Shown: positions 33,279-43,955 of the stretch, piece after piece | How the letters are laid out: each line of letters begins with the position of its first letter | Numbering within the stretch: the stretch's first letter is position 1 | Assembly: GCA_029891345.1 (NCBI GenBank) | Contig: CM057009.1 | Location: 290,666,966-290,730,965 of the forward strand | Origin: Dryococelus australis | Lineage: Eukaryota > Arthropoda > Insecta > Phasmatodea > Phasmatidae | Length of the DNA: 64,000 bases | Reading direction: 5' to 3' | Program-made: the position numbers and the translations under genes | Notes under the pieces: model-generated | Database searches by the model: none | Told to the model about the DNA's origin: nothing | The model's input: the letters and a program-made list of their open reading frames with translations, nothing else

Positions 33279-35973
33279 TCAGTCGGGATCATAATCTCCG
33301 AGACTAGATATTTTCGGGTTAGCATGTGTGGCACAATCATTGTAAAATATTTCCGCCGTTTTGACGAAGTGCTCGTCTAGTTTTTCTATTTTGAGTTCCT
33401 TACGCAGATCTGTACTGGGGCAGTATCTAGGTGCGTCTGCCGCAATTCGCAGGCGTTTATTTTGCACAATCTGCAGTCTCTTGATATGTGTTTTAGCTGC
33501 ATGGGCCCATGTGGACTCAGCATATGTTATAACAGGCCGTATGAGCATGGTATATAGCAATACTGCTGTGTTTTGTGTTATGGCACTTCTCCTATTAAGT
33601 ATAGGGTATAAGGCGGAGAGTCTGGCGTATGCACTTACGCATTTGGCGACTCTATGTGCTTTCCAGGTCATCTTTCTGTCCGTATGTACACCTAGATATC
33701 TAACTACGTCTTTATGGGGTTTGGGTTCGCCAAATAAAGTGATTTGAGGACGATTCGCAGCTTGGTGTAGTGCCCTGTGCGTGAAAATGATAGCCTAGCT
33801 TCTCCCGACATTGATTTTAATCCGCCATTTCATGCAATATTCTCGAAAGGCTGTTTGTAATCGCCGTGTTGCTAGGCTGAGGTCGTGTGAGTGACTAAAT
33901 ATGACAGTGTCATCGGCATAGCAAACGAATTGCACCAGCCGGTGGTCTGGTTTCGGTAAATCGTTTAAAATAAAACTGGGCAAAGTGTACTTCCTTGAGG
34001 CACTCCAGCATAAATGGTTCTACTCTCTGATTTCGCCCCTTCACAATGGACAGAAAAGGTCATGCGATTCAAATAACTGGCTAATAATTTAATATAGCAA
34101 TCGGGGTATTTTAATTTATATAATTTATAAATTAATCCAGCATGAAAAACTCTGTCAAAAGCCTTTTCAATATTTAAAAAACTGCGACTACATAGTCTTT
34201 CCAGTTAAAAGCATGATTAATATATTCATTGATTCGTACCAATTGGTGTGTTATGGAGTGCTTTTGTCTAAAGTCAAACTGATCTTCGGGAAATAAATTA
34301 TTAATACTTATATGAGAATTAATCCGTCTTAGGATTATATATTCCGCAACTGTAGAAAGTGCATTTAAAGGCTAATTGGCCAATAATTTTGTGGGAGTTT
34401 CTAATCCTTCGCTGGTTTGTGAAAGACAACCACATTGGTAGCTTTCCATTCGTTTGGGAAGTATTCCAGCTTGAGCATAGCATTAAGGCATGTAGCTAGG
34501 TACTCAAGGGCTAGTTCGGGCGTCTTCTTTAATACAATAACCTGAATTCCGTCTGCTCCTGGAGCTTTTCTAGAATGAATGTGGCGAATTGCCAGTTTTA
34601 TTTCATGCGACTGCGTAAATTCAGGTTCGCGTTCAGTCGATTTTCTTTGTTTTATTTTAATTTCTCGATAAATGTGAGTTGTAAAATGTCTATCACAGGG
34701 ATCCTAATTTGGCTGAAAAGAATTTTCCAGCACATTTGCAAAGGCTTCTGCCTTTGCTTCAGGGGTAAAAACAAATCCTGTGTTAGTAAGCAAGAGCGGG
34801 ATTTTATCAGTTTTATTTAAGAGGCGTTTAGTTAAGCCCCATAGATAATTTTTGCGTGGTGTCAACTTAGCTACTTTAGCATCCCTGACACTGGCCTGCC
34901 ATAGTGTTACTTCCTCTGAAATTACAGCCTGTATTGCGTTAATTAGCGCCTTAGTTTGCCGATCTCGGCGTCTAGAAAAATGGTGTCTTAGGCCGTTTTT
35001 CTGCGTGATGAAATCCCGTATGTACAGAGGAAAAGTATGGAGTTTATTTGCGTGTGTCTTTTCTGGAACACATTCAGCCACGTCTTGCTGTATTGTGCTT
35101 GTAAGGGCGGTTATTGGTTCGTCAACATGCTGTGTTGTTGCTAGGTAATCATTTTTTATCTGCGGCAAATTATCTGTTATAAAACTTGTGAAACTCGGCC
35201 AATCGGACTTAGAATAATTTTTAATTTTTTCTCGGGGCAATACCTTCTGTGGAAATATTGTCAAAGACAATGTGAACTGGGTAATGATCGGAGGAGAGAT
35301 CATGTTCGACTCTTAGGTCCATCCCAGTTGTAAACTGTTTAACTAGAGCAATATCTAAAATATCAGGATGTTGGTTAATATTTGGTTTGTTATAAGTAGA
35401 CTCAGTTGGGGCCATAAATTGATAATTTCTATTCGCTTGGTGCCTTCGTAAGAGCATCCCATTTGATGTTCTATATCTAGAATTCCAGTTTGAATGTTTG
35501 GCATTTATGTCGCCGAGGGCGAGAAAAGTATTGCCTGTTTGATTATATAATAAATCCAGGTCGGCCAGTGTTAGCGAGAGCCCTGGGGGAGGGGCATAAA
35601 TTGCTAGTAATTTAGTGCGTTGTTAGCCTAATTTTATTTCAATGCCAACTGCTCCTAACATAGGAAAACCTGGCAGATTAATTTCGTTATATGCGATAAA
35701 AGTATGTACTAAAATAGCCACTCCTCATCCTTTTCCTCTTATCGAAGGCCTGTCCTCTCGATATACGGCATAGCCTGGGACAGAAAAGCGAGATTTATGT
35801 GTGAAATGTGTCTCATTTATTGCCACGATTTTAATTCTCTGCCGAGACAAATAGTCCATAAACTCGTCCTTTTTTGAGCTAAGACTGCGTGCATTCCAGA
35901 AGAGAATGTAGTGTAGGTGTGTTTCGGGTGAATTTAAATTAGCTGTATTAATTAGGTTTACCGACATGGTCAA
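33279..35973 (-). pseudogene. Jockey-clade ORF2, endonuclease plus reverse transcriptase, element A-J
   Basis: Read from 35973 leftwards in several frames. Endonuclease motifs in order: LFWNARSLS, INETHF, GDINAKHSNWNS and SDHYPV, the APE-type signature (DNA nicking for target-primed reverse transcription). The connector runs 35300-34704. RT motifs follow: KAPGADGIQ, FPNEWK, EKAFDRV, AGVPQG, and the catalytic YADDT at about 33900. The C-terminal segment (33671-33279) has LIRPVITYAESTWAHAAKTH. Expected length is about 900 codons, and most is present. At least one stop in the endonuclease (near 35620), and frameshifts near 35200 and 34700-34400 and after YADDT make it non-functional as read. It overlaps the end of ORF1 by about 26 nt. 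Confidence 0.88.
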
Positions 35974-37652
35974 AATTCTTGACCAGCTGAATGGACGAGC
36001 CGATGGTCGCGGTTATTTCTTCTTGGATCGACACATTAGTCGTCCAGATGGCGATCATGGCACAAAGGAGCTGCAGCACTTGTGCCAGGTCGATGTACGT
36101 TCTGAAATGCGCGTCATTTGTAAAGTCTTCATTAATTGAAACCATGATTTCATTTTGGCTTACAATGGCGTCGGAGGGTAGGGGTTGGGGGGGGGGGGGT
36201 GGTCCGCCACACGGTGGCATGTCGGAGCGACTGCCGCCGATGCGACATCCATGGCCTGCGGGGTGTGTGTTGCGAGCTCGGCCTGAGGACGCGAGTTTTA
36301 TTGAGGCTCAGGTGAGCTCTGGTTGGCCGGCTGGCCTGCTAAGGGGGAGCCGGAGCAGCGGTCGCGGGCTGCGAGCTCGTGGCTTGTGTTACAGCCTGGT
36401 TTCCGGCAAATTTTAGTTGTTTTTGCGACTGTTTCCTCGATTTTGCTTGCGTTTCCTTGCCCCACCTCGCATTAGGGTTGCGGGGGATGATTGTTTCGCC
36501 AGAGCCGGGAAAGCCATCTCGTCTTGCAGCCAGGCATACCTGTTATACACAGGTGCAGGTGCTGGCTGCTGCGTCCACGAAGGCATAAGCATATTTCGCG
36601 GTGGTTGGATATGTGTTTGCTGTGGCACTGGGGGTGCCTGGCCCTGGGCTGGTTGTTGCCAGGCTTTGGTAGGCTTTTAAAAGGCTGCTGCTCGGTTATT
36701 CTCGCGAATTGCAGCTCGTGACTGCTGCTGCCGAGTTTGCCTTGTTTCAGGCGCAAGGCGGCTCCAGTTCGCAGTTCTGTAGGTTTGGCATCCTCGATAG
36801 TTCGCGCAGTGACTTAGGCCGCAGCCCACACATTTTACTTGTGTTCTGTCCTTGACAATTTTGTCGTCTTTTGTGAGGTGTGGGCCACTGCAGTACATGC
36901 ATCTTGGTGTGGCGCTACATGGTGTGGCAGCAGGCCACATGATTGAGCCGCTGGCAGCGGGAACATTGTGTGGGTCCGGTGGGGTTGTGGAACTCTTCCA
37001 CTCGGATCTGAAAGCCTGCAAAGCTAGTGAGGGCGAGATATGGTGCTGTATTTATGCCATGCGTCAGTTCGATCGCCAATTTGTTTATTGGGCGCTTGCT
37101 GCGATCGTGGATCAACCAGGCCCTCTGGAATGGCATTCCGAGTTGCTGGAATTCTTCGTGCAGGAATTCTATTTCCGTATCCGCTTGAACCCGGCAGAAT
37201 ACAAGCTTCACTGCTATTTTATAGACCTGTCGGAGCAGGCTGTGCTGGCTGGCACCCCATCTCCTTGATTATACGGACAGCTGTTGCAAAGTCTGTCATT
37301 GAACTAATGCGAATGCGCAGTGTGTCTGCCCCGACACAAGCAGCACTCCATGAAAGCGACATCGATTCATCGAGTTTTCACTTGAGAGCGGGTTATTTGT
37401 GTGTACTTGTCAGGTACACAGAAAACGGCTTTTTCTGCAGCTTCTTTGGCTGATGCTGACTTAATTGCAGGGCATTTTATCCTACTGAGGGCTGCTGCGA
37501 TCCCTGAGGGGGTGGTTTTGTGCCCTGATGGGGCTGTACGTCGTGCGTACGTTTCGCGAGCTTGATTTCATTTTGCAAGGTAACATCGTTCGCATTCATA
37601 CTTGCTGGGTTCGCTGGTAGTTGCGTCTATATGGTAGCATCGGTACTGGCCA
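35948..37652 (-). pseudogene. Jockey-clade ORF1 (gag-like), element A-J
   Basis: Starts near 37652 with MNANDVTLQNEIKLAK and is broken by stops and frameshifts. Segment 37211-36915 (98 aa) carries the PRE_C2HC-like region and the first knuckle (CSRCQRLNHVACCH). Segment 37021-36677 has two more Cys/His clusters (CMYCSGPH, CVGCGLSHCANYRGC). A Gln/Pro-rich linker follows (36756-36413) and then a C-terminal segment ending at 35948. ORF1 binds RNA in the retrotransposition particle. Its 5' UTR is missing: the plus-strand copy B-J begins within about 30 bp upstream. Confidence 0.8.
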
Positions 37653-37669
37653 TTTTCGCAGGTCACAGA

Positions 37670-39240
37670 CTGGCAAGTGTGCCTACAGGTGTACCTATCA
37701 CTGTGTTGGCCAAATGCGTAAGTACATACGCCAGACTCTCCGCCTTATACCCTATACTTAATAGGCGAAGTGCCATAACACAAAACACAGCAGTATTGCT
37801 ATATACCATGCTCATACGGCCTGTTATAACATATGCTGAGTCCACATGGGCCCATGCAGCTAAAACACATATCAAGAGACTGCAGATTGTGCAAAATAAA
37901 CGCCTGCGAATTGCGGCAGACGCACCTAGATACTGCCCCATTACAGATCTGCATAACGAGCTCAAGATCGTAAAACTAGACGAGCACTTCATGAAAATGG
38001 CGGCAATTTTTACAATGATTGTGCCACACATGCCAACCCGAAAATATCTAGTCTCGGCGTTTATGACCCCAACGAGACTCAAAAGTGTAAGCGGCCTAAA
38101 AGCATTTTAGCTCACAGGCCGCCTTAAAACACCGAAACCCGCAATACAGGCTCTCAGTTATGTATCCGACTAACAAATTTATCCCGGAAACCCGTAATTC
38201 TGCGATACAATTAACTCAAAATACATTCTTTGACAAAATAACTATCACAAATTAACGAAGCACTATGTGATCACAGAACAGGGCGAAGCAGGCTCTGTGC
38301 AGTATTCGGCTCGGAGATGGTCCTGTGATTCACATTGCACCCAAACTGCACCACTCACACATGTGCTACAAAGCTTCTCACATCCAACAGCTGTTTGTAT
38401 GCATGGCCCGTCGCCACTGCAGATTCCAAGGCAGTCACTCGCAGCATACACAGCCGTACAAAGGTTCTGGAAGTTGGTCAGCAACAACTCCAGAGATTGG
38501 CTAGCAGTGAGATGGCATGTGGCGTAGGGTGCGCTCTGCAGAGGCCGGTGAGGGAGGTGGAGTGGCACACCAACACTACACTAACACTCACTCACACCTC
38601 CATTGACATACACTAACACACCTCTACACACAGCTGCACGCGAGGTCACACACAAGGTGATAGAAATATTACCTCTAGTTTAAAGTTTCTTGTAATTGCC
38701 TGTAACACATTAACACTCTTTCCTGTGCTACAGAGAGATGGCTGGCATCTGTCGGGTGGGTGGCTTAGTTCTGTCCCCCACCACCAGGGCCGCATAGCGC
38801 GACCCTGGTTATCAACCTAGATACGACCTCATTTCATTTCACTCTGCATCACATTCACAAAGTCTATCTTCGCACACTAACACCACCCTACTTTCTCCAG
38901 CCCTAATCCAATAACGGCATTACATTTATCCTCCACGACTTTCACATAGTTTTCTCCAGGCCCTCTCCGCTTTGCCTCGTTTTCTATGCCCCTTACTAGA
39001 CCCTTCTTCTTTCGGGGTGTGTCCATGGCTACAATTGCGGCCATGTCACCAGATAACCCTTCTATAGCTGCGATGCATGCGCCCATTTAATAATTAAACC
39101 CGACCTAAGGCGTAAAGTGCTTGCCCTGAGACGCATCCCATTCTCCGACCGTCTTAGCTACTAACAAGCATGCCGGAGGGCACACAGAACTATGAAGGTG
39201 CACACGTTGGCGTAGCAGGATTTGGGGGCTCGCCAAAAAA
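37670..39240 (+). pseudogene. 5'-truncated Jockey copy B-J: RT C-terminus plus 3' UTR
   Basis: From about 37712 the plus strand encodes AKCVSTYARLSALYPILN and LIRPVITYAESTWAHAAKTH, near-identical to the RT C-terminus of A-J, then frameshifts near 38010. The 3' UTR runs to GGGGCTCGCC and six adenines at about 39240. The first 30 bp differ from A-J by a small deletion. Together with 32148-33710 it forms a long inverted repeat. A 182-aa ORF (37562-38110) fuses antisense ORF1 sequence of A-J with this RT tail. Confidence 0.88.
38877..39086 (-). other. ORF antisense to the Jockey 3' UTR, copy in B-J
   Basis: A 69-aa ORF containing MDTPRKKKGLVRGIEN and AKRRGP, matching the 32324-32512 ORF antisense to A-J. 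It is basic and short. The two copies keep this frame for about 40 residues before diverging, which general sequence similarity alone could explain. Confidence 0.35.
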
Positions 39241-39256
39241 CAAACTGCCCTGAATT

Positions 39257-39345
39257 GGTCAGGTATTCTTCCCTGATGAAGGCAGCTGCAACGACTGCCG
39301 AAACGTTGGAGAAGTAATCCACGACGCGGCTCAAACCCAGAAGCC
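39257..39345 (+). ncRNA. Hammerhead-ribozyme-like motif
   Basis: CTGATGA at 39273-39279, then a perfect 5-bp stem (GGCAG 39281-39285 with CTGCC 39295-39299, 9-nt loop), then GAAAC at 39300-39304. This is the order of the hammerhead core, stem II between CUGAUGA and GAAA. A stem III can be drawn from CGTTGGA and TCCACG with one bulge. Departures: one extra A after CTGATGA, A instead of U at the expected cleavage-site pairing position, and a poor stem I. Such motifs are known in Penelope-like retroelements. No Penelope protein is in the window. Probably a decayed copy. Confidence 0.45.
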
Positions 39346-40509
39346 TAGAAATTGACGGCAATGGCCGCGGAATCCTGCGAACTATTTTAAGTTAAAATAT
39401 GTTACACCTGAGCGAGATGTGAACACGTGTTAAGGACGTAGTTGTCCATGACTCTAACAACTCATCTATAACCATCACACACATTCTTGCGGTATAACGT
39501 TTGTATTATTATTGCAGTCACATAAGCAAACTTTACACTAATTTAAGCGATGCTAAATGTTACAGACACCTGATGTTACTTTGTGATGTTTGAGCGAATT
39601 GGTCTAAGGGGCGTGGATAAATTAACTGCCACAGAAACGATAATAGTTCTCTAAGTATCGCTCAGACTCGACATTGTTGGTTCCTAAAACCCGAATCTAT
39701 AGGTAATACGGAGACTTTCCGTATTTTGTATTTACGGGCTGAGATAGGTTTTACGTACGTACGAATTGCGTTTCCGTGTATTTACTGTACATTTCGGTAA
39801 CATTTTCCGTTACACGGGTAATGTTAACAGTGTAGACATACAGAATGTAGGATATGAATCGCGTGTCTGATATGACCGCTAGTGGTCCTCCGGCCGCATG
39901 TGTTGCGATGTGCGTGTTAAAAGGGTTGCCTGTCCGTGGGCATTGACACGACAATCAAACTTTTTGCGCTCTCATCGCAGAAACCGTTAGCCTGAGCGAG
40001 TTCAAATAAGAGAACCTTTTTTGTTAATTATGATATGCCAATTATTACTATGCCTCGATACGTTTCTTATTTCCTACAGTTACATAATTACATGCATAAT
40101 AAGGGTGGCAACCCCTAGTTTTCCAATGACGGAGTTGGATGACAGTATCCATTTGTTCACCATGCGTGTGTATCCATGCAAGTGAACGGAATCCAGAAGT
40201 TGAATGTCCATCTCAAATAGTTTTTGCTTTATTGTTACCTAACATGTTCCTTATCTTCACCTTCATGGGGGATTTACACCATTACTCTTCTTGATAAAGG
40301 GGTGGTTTCTATGTTCATTCTTCTTGTTTTTGGCCTGGCTACCATGGGCAGCGAGGTGATTCGCCATTTACAATCCACCGTGCAATATACATTATGTAAA
40401 AATTTTTTTGGTAAACTTCTTAAACTATAATGGAAGTTTTTGACCTGTAAAGTGTATGGAAGTTGTAATACGGGCCAGGCTGAAATAATGGGGATGTTTA
40501 GCATTGCTC
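39346..40509. other. Intergenic; nothing recognised
   Basis: Small minus and plus ORFs of 66-76 aa without motifs. No repeat borders found. Confidence 0.5.
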
Positions 40510-40728
40510 TTATACAAAGTTAGGAACTACCCTGTGTATTTGACTCTCTCCTGAGCAACTATAGGAACTTTGCCACGCATGTATTGTAAAAAAAATTACG
40601 ATCCTTGCTTCGTCACTGTGCATATACACTGATATGGCTAATTTACTAATATTTTCCGTGTGTTTATGCGATAGAAAAATTTCTGTGTTCAATACTTCGC
40701 CACACTTGTTGCATTGCTCGGTTTCCAT
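40510..40728 (-). CDS. Small ORF with a C2H2-like zinc-binding N-terminus, unknown
   Basis: A 72-aa ORF starting at 40728. Its N-terminus, CNKCGEVLNTEIFLSHKH, places two Cys (C-x2-C) and two His 11 residues later, close to a C2H2 finger but with a short H-x-H. The rest has no domain. It is divergent from the ORF starting at 40840, with about 110 bp between them. It may be a first exon or a small mobile-element gene. I do not recognise a family. Confidence 0.35.
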   Translation of the reverse strand: METEQCNKCGEVLNTEIFLSHKHTENISKLAISVYMHSDEARIVIFFTIHAWQSSYSCSGESQIHRVVPNFV

Positions 40729-40761
40729 TTTCCAAGAGGGGCGACAATTTCTTTATTTATA

Positions 40762-40814
40762 AGAAAAATTAATTTATTAAGAGAAATAAATTTTTTTTCT
40801 TTATTAATTTTTCT
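40762..40814. promoter_or_regulatory. 12-bp inverted repeat between divergent ORFs
   Basis: AGAAAAATTAAT at 40762-40773 and ATTAATTTTTCT at 40803-40814, spaced 29 bp, lie centrally in the AT-rich gap between the 40728 minus and 40840 plus ORFs. A shared regulatory site or replication feature is possible, but the DNA here is so AT-rich that chance is plausible. Confidence 0.4.
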
Positions 40815-40839
40815 CCTTATCAATAATATAAAAAAAATG

Positions 40840-41205
40840 GAATCTCAGCTCGACAAGTTAAATAACTCGTATGAATTTACTAAACTAGGAAATCTCGAAC
40901 AGAATAAATGGTATGCTGATACAGATTTTCAAATTTGTGTATCTAAATTTAGTAAAAGAATTAATTGTATTCTTTATAGTACATTTGCAATTACATTACC
41001 TGATCGTTATGTGAAGATTTTTGATAAAAATGCTTTAAAAATAATAAATGAGAAAGAAGTTTTTATAATGTGTAAAGGCTTAAGAGAAATGAAAATGGTC
41101 AATTTATGCCCGATATTGAATTGTCTTAAATTCTATCAATTACCTTTTATCATTAAATTTTTAGCTTATTTCATTCGTTTTTCGCTTAAATTGTTTTACT
41201 TTTAA
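40840..41205 (+). CDS. AT-rich ORF, possible OB-fold-like mobile-element protein
   Basis: An open frame from 40714 gives 163 aa. The ATG at about 40840, MESQLDKLNNSYEFTKLGNL, is the more likely start and gives about 122 aa. The core pattern ITLPDRYVKIFDKNALK followed by a GLRE stretch resembles small single-domain proteins encoded in insect mobile elements and large DNA viruses, perhaps ssDNA-binding OB folds. This is a resemblance from memory, not a match. The C-terminus is hydrophobic. Codon use is strongly AT-biased, unlike the Jockey ORFs nearby. The copy may be intact, as no stop interrupts it. Confidence 0.45.
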   Translation, partial: ESQLDKLNNSYEFTKLGNLEQNKWYADTDFQICVSKFSKRINCILYSTFAITLPDRYVKIFDKNALKIINEKEVFIMCKGLREMKMVNLCPILNCLKFYQLPFIIKFLAYFIRFSLKLFYF

Positions 41206-41746
41206 GAATACAATTGATTTTTTACATTTGCTTAAAATCGAGGTAAATATGCTTGAGTTTGGGTCTAAACTTTGCGTGTCGGTTCGTGCGGCTAGACTTG
41301 AAAAAAACATTTGTTTTTGGCGTTTTTGGGGTATTTTTTAGTTTTTTTTTTTACGTCATTTTTGGGCTTGAATTTCCGTGTAAAGAGCTTGAAATTTGGG
41401 GAGGGGGGGGGGAGAGAAAGCTTGACATTAGTGGATTTTATGAACTCAAATATCTTGTCCTCAACCTAATCATTTACTACTCTTACTAGGCTTTACCAAC
41501 ATACCAGTTTTCTCTATGTTTTAGTTATTTTAGTTATAAATTAAATATTGTAAGTTATAGACAAAATACATATTAAGTAAAAATTCTATTTAATAAGAAA
41601 TATGCTAATTTTGTGCTAAGTAGTATTAAACTCTGGTGATACAGACGTATATAAGAAACTACTAAACAAGTTATTCATAAGGCGATTTTTTAAAGCTTTG
41701 ATTCAAACTGTGTGAAGACAGTACGAATAGACTATAAGACTATGAA
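41206..41746. other. Intergenic, T-rich, G run at 41401
   Basis: Contains a 78-aa plus ORF (41253-41489) read through T-rich DNA. No repeat border recognised. Confidence 0.5.
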
Positions 41747-41987
41747 AAGAGACCTGAAAAATTCGAGAGTTCAGTGACCTGCAGGTTGGATGATACAGTA
41801 CTATGTACAAATATGCCGATATCAACAACACATTGTTTGTCTGCTGTCACAGAGGAAGGCGACAATTTGACATCGTTCTCCAGGAGGTGTCAAACACAGT
41901 GTGGACCAATGGCTTAAGTTATATGAACGCACGTGTTTTGAATTCTAGCTTGTCCCAAAATAAATCCGCGAATTCTTCAGGTCTCTA
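41747..41987 (+). mobile_element. hAT-like MITE, family A, copy A8
   Basis: AGAGACCTGAAAAATTCGAG to TTCTTCAGGTCTCTA with a full family A interior, TTATATGAAC in place of the TATA. No TSD detected, so recombination or deletion may have altered a flank. Confidence 0.88.
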
Positions 41988-41994
41988 ACTGGTG

Positions 41995-42100
41995 ATTGTC
42001 GTCTCAACAACGAATGATGAGTCCAACAAGCGAATGACTTTGCTTATTGTGCACTTTCTCGTGTGTACAGTGGAGATTGTGGAGGATACTTCCTGTGCAA
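41995..42100 (+). repeat. Dispersed repeat, family J, copy 3
   Basis: GTCGTCTCAACAACGAATGA and ACTTCCTGTGCAAC align with 6665-6800. Confidence 0.5.
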
Positions 42101-42109
42101 CAACTGAAA

Positions 42110-42375
42110 GTGACAGAATTCGCGAGTTCAAATACCTGTTTGCTAGACTGCACAGTATCATGTACAATCACGCAGAAGCATTTTCTCATTGGCCACGTGT
42201 TCTCTCAGTGGAAGATGATGATTGGGTAGGTAATTTATTGTGTGTTTATTATTGGTTCATAGTTAACCAGGAGGTGTAGATCAACGCGGGTGGGCCAATA
42301 GCATTGCAATACTAACGTACGAGGGTTTTGCGCTCTTGCTTGCCCTAAAATGAATACGCGGAATTTTTCCGTTTT
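42110..42375 (+). mobile_element. Distant relative of families A and B, copy A13
   Basis: AGAATTCGCGAGTTCAAATA and later GCTTGCCCTAAAATGAATAC resemble the sub-terminal sequence shared by A and B. The interior is different, with CCAATAGCATTGC and CAGGAGGTGTAGATC. Termini and TSD not resolved. Confidence 0.5.
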
Positions 42376-43049
42376 CCACCGAAAGGGTTAACAGTCTTCC
42401 GTCCAGAAATTATCCACATCCCCTTTATCCGCCGTATCGGGAACGTCAGCATTATTTATGCGCAGGCTGTAGTAATATCACCGGGCATCCAGCTTGCGAG
42501 CACGGATGTTTTATCTTCCACCTGGTAAATAAAAGGATCACTCACGTTTGATGCTTAGAGTTATTAAATTCAGCGTTCTCTCTCTCTCTTTTTTTTTTTT
42601 TTTTGGTTAGTGCAAAAAACGTAAAGCGTGCGTGGGGTCTGAATTCCACTCCCTTTCCCCAGCACCCTATAAATACTGTGGCACACGTACACAGGCAGAT
42701 GACGTAGCTTATTATCTGCACAACCTACCTTTATGGTAGGCGCTAATCTGTGTTGCGCACCCCCTCCCCCCTTTAAACTAACCAACCCGCTCACCATCTC
42801 ATATCCACCCGCTTTCAGGTTGGCTCGTATATTTTTGTATTTTTTTTTTACTCGAAACATTTCACGTGCTTTTTTTCATTTAAAAAAAAAACTGAATTAA
42901 GCACTTGGATTTCTTCGGTTTGGATTTCAGAGCGGCCGTAAAGAGTTGAAGATCTCACCGTAACTACACGTCAGCGGTTTGTATCAGAGAATCACTAGTT
43001 ACTGTTCGCTGGTGATTCCATTGACTGCTACAGAAGCAATGTCCCTGCC
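42376..43049. other. Intergenic; pyrimidine/T run at 42577-42604
   Basis: A (TC)n/T run followed by unremarkable sequence. The 96-aa minus ORF here reads the run as Lys/Arg/Glu and is not a gene. Confidence 0.5.
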
Positions 43050-43373
43050 TGCATATATTTTCACGGGCGCAGTGAGTGACATACGCCCAGTAAAGTTGGT
43101 AACGATGGAGGGAAAGTAGTTCCATATCTTAACGTCGGATAAAAAGTGTTTGGTAACCATTTCCAATAACTTACATTATTTATTTCCCTTTCTGGTTTTT
43201 TTAATGTAGCGTAGTGTGAAATTCGCAGATTTGTAAAATATTTACTTTTCTAATAATGCCACTGTTTTATTTCGCCGACGTATGAATAAAGTGATGAGGC
43301 CCATGAAAAGGTTAATCTCACAAAAGGCGTAAACAGGGCTTTCGAAAGTGTTCATTTTACCGTGAACAGCCTG
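43050..43373 (+). mobile_element. Family C element, copy C3, left end missing
   Basis: From TGCATATATTTTCACGGGCG through AGTAAAGTTGGTAACGATGG and CATATCTTAACGTC to TTTTACCGTGAACAGCCTGC. The left third of the element is absent. Confidence 0.8.
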
Positions 43374-43782
43374 CAAACAGGAACTCTTGAGTTTCGCGTA
43401 AAGACTTCCGCACAAGCGAGAATCATATAAGCCTATCCCACGTGCACTCCTACCACGCGCGCGTTCTCGTGTGAGGACAGCACTGTTTGAGACAATGGTT
43501 TATCGTAGGAAATGCTGACCGACTGGTTGCTAGGGTTCAACGTAACGTATACTTGTCCAACAGTTTCTTTTCCCTGTCGGTGTTCATGCATGTGGGAAGC
43601 TAATGGGTTCGTGAGAATTCACATACTCTAAAGCAGAACGTTTGTGATCGGTCTGCAAAAAGCTTGGTGGAGTTAAAAACTCGATACTCCACTCACAAAA
43701 GGACACACTATCTAAAGAGATAACGAAAATGCTGGTTCAAAAATGTATTTAAAGTTTTTCAGTGTGTATAAGTACGGTATTC
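43374..43782. other. Intergenic; nothing recognised
   Basis: No ORF or repeat border found. Confidence 0.45.
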
Positions 43783-43955
43783 GTAGGGACTGAAAATTTT
43801 GAATTCATTTTAGAACGAGCTAGGCCACAAATACTAATGTATTCTTGTTTTGGTTCCAATTGGATCGCAGTTTATTTGGCACGCCCAGGTGAACTCTAAG
43901 CAAGTAACAGACCTGCAAGGAGACGAACAGTGTATCCCGTTGGGTCTGGTCTAGC
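43783..43955 (-). mobile_element. Family B fragment, copy B4
   Basis: TAGGGACTGAAAATTTTGAA and TTCATTTTAGAACGAGCTAG at the left match B1. GATCGCAGTTTATTTGGCAC and the following CTCTAAGCAAGTAACAG match the family B middle. The other half is gone. Confidence 0.65.

Noticed and set aside
33361..33747. 128-aa plus ORF
   Set aside because: Antisense shadow of the Jockey RT C-terminus; the mirrored one at 37663-38082 is the shadow of copy B-J.
36417..37453. Several 70-140-aa plus ORFs rich in Cys and Gly
   Set aside because: Antisense shadows of the Jockey ORF1 zinc-knuckle region.
37600..39240. Twin-priming (5' inversion) of one Jockey insertion
   Set aside because: Both oppositely oriented pieces have a 3' UTR and A-rich tail, so they are two insertions or an inverted duplication.
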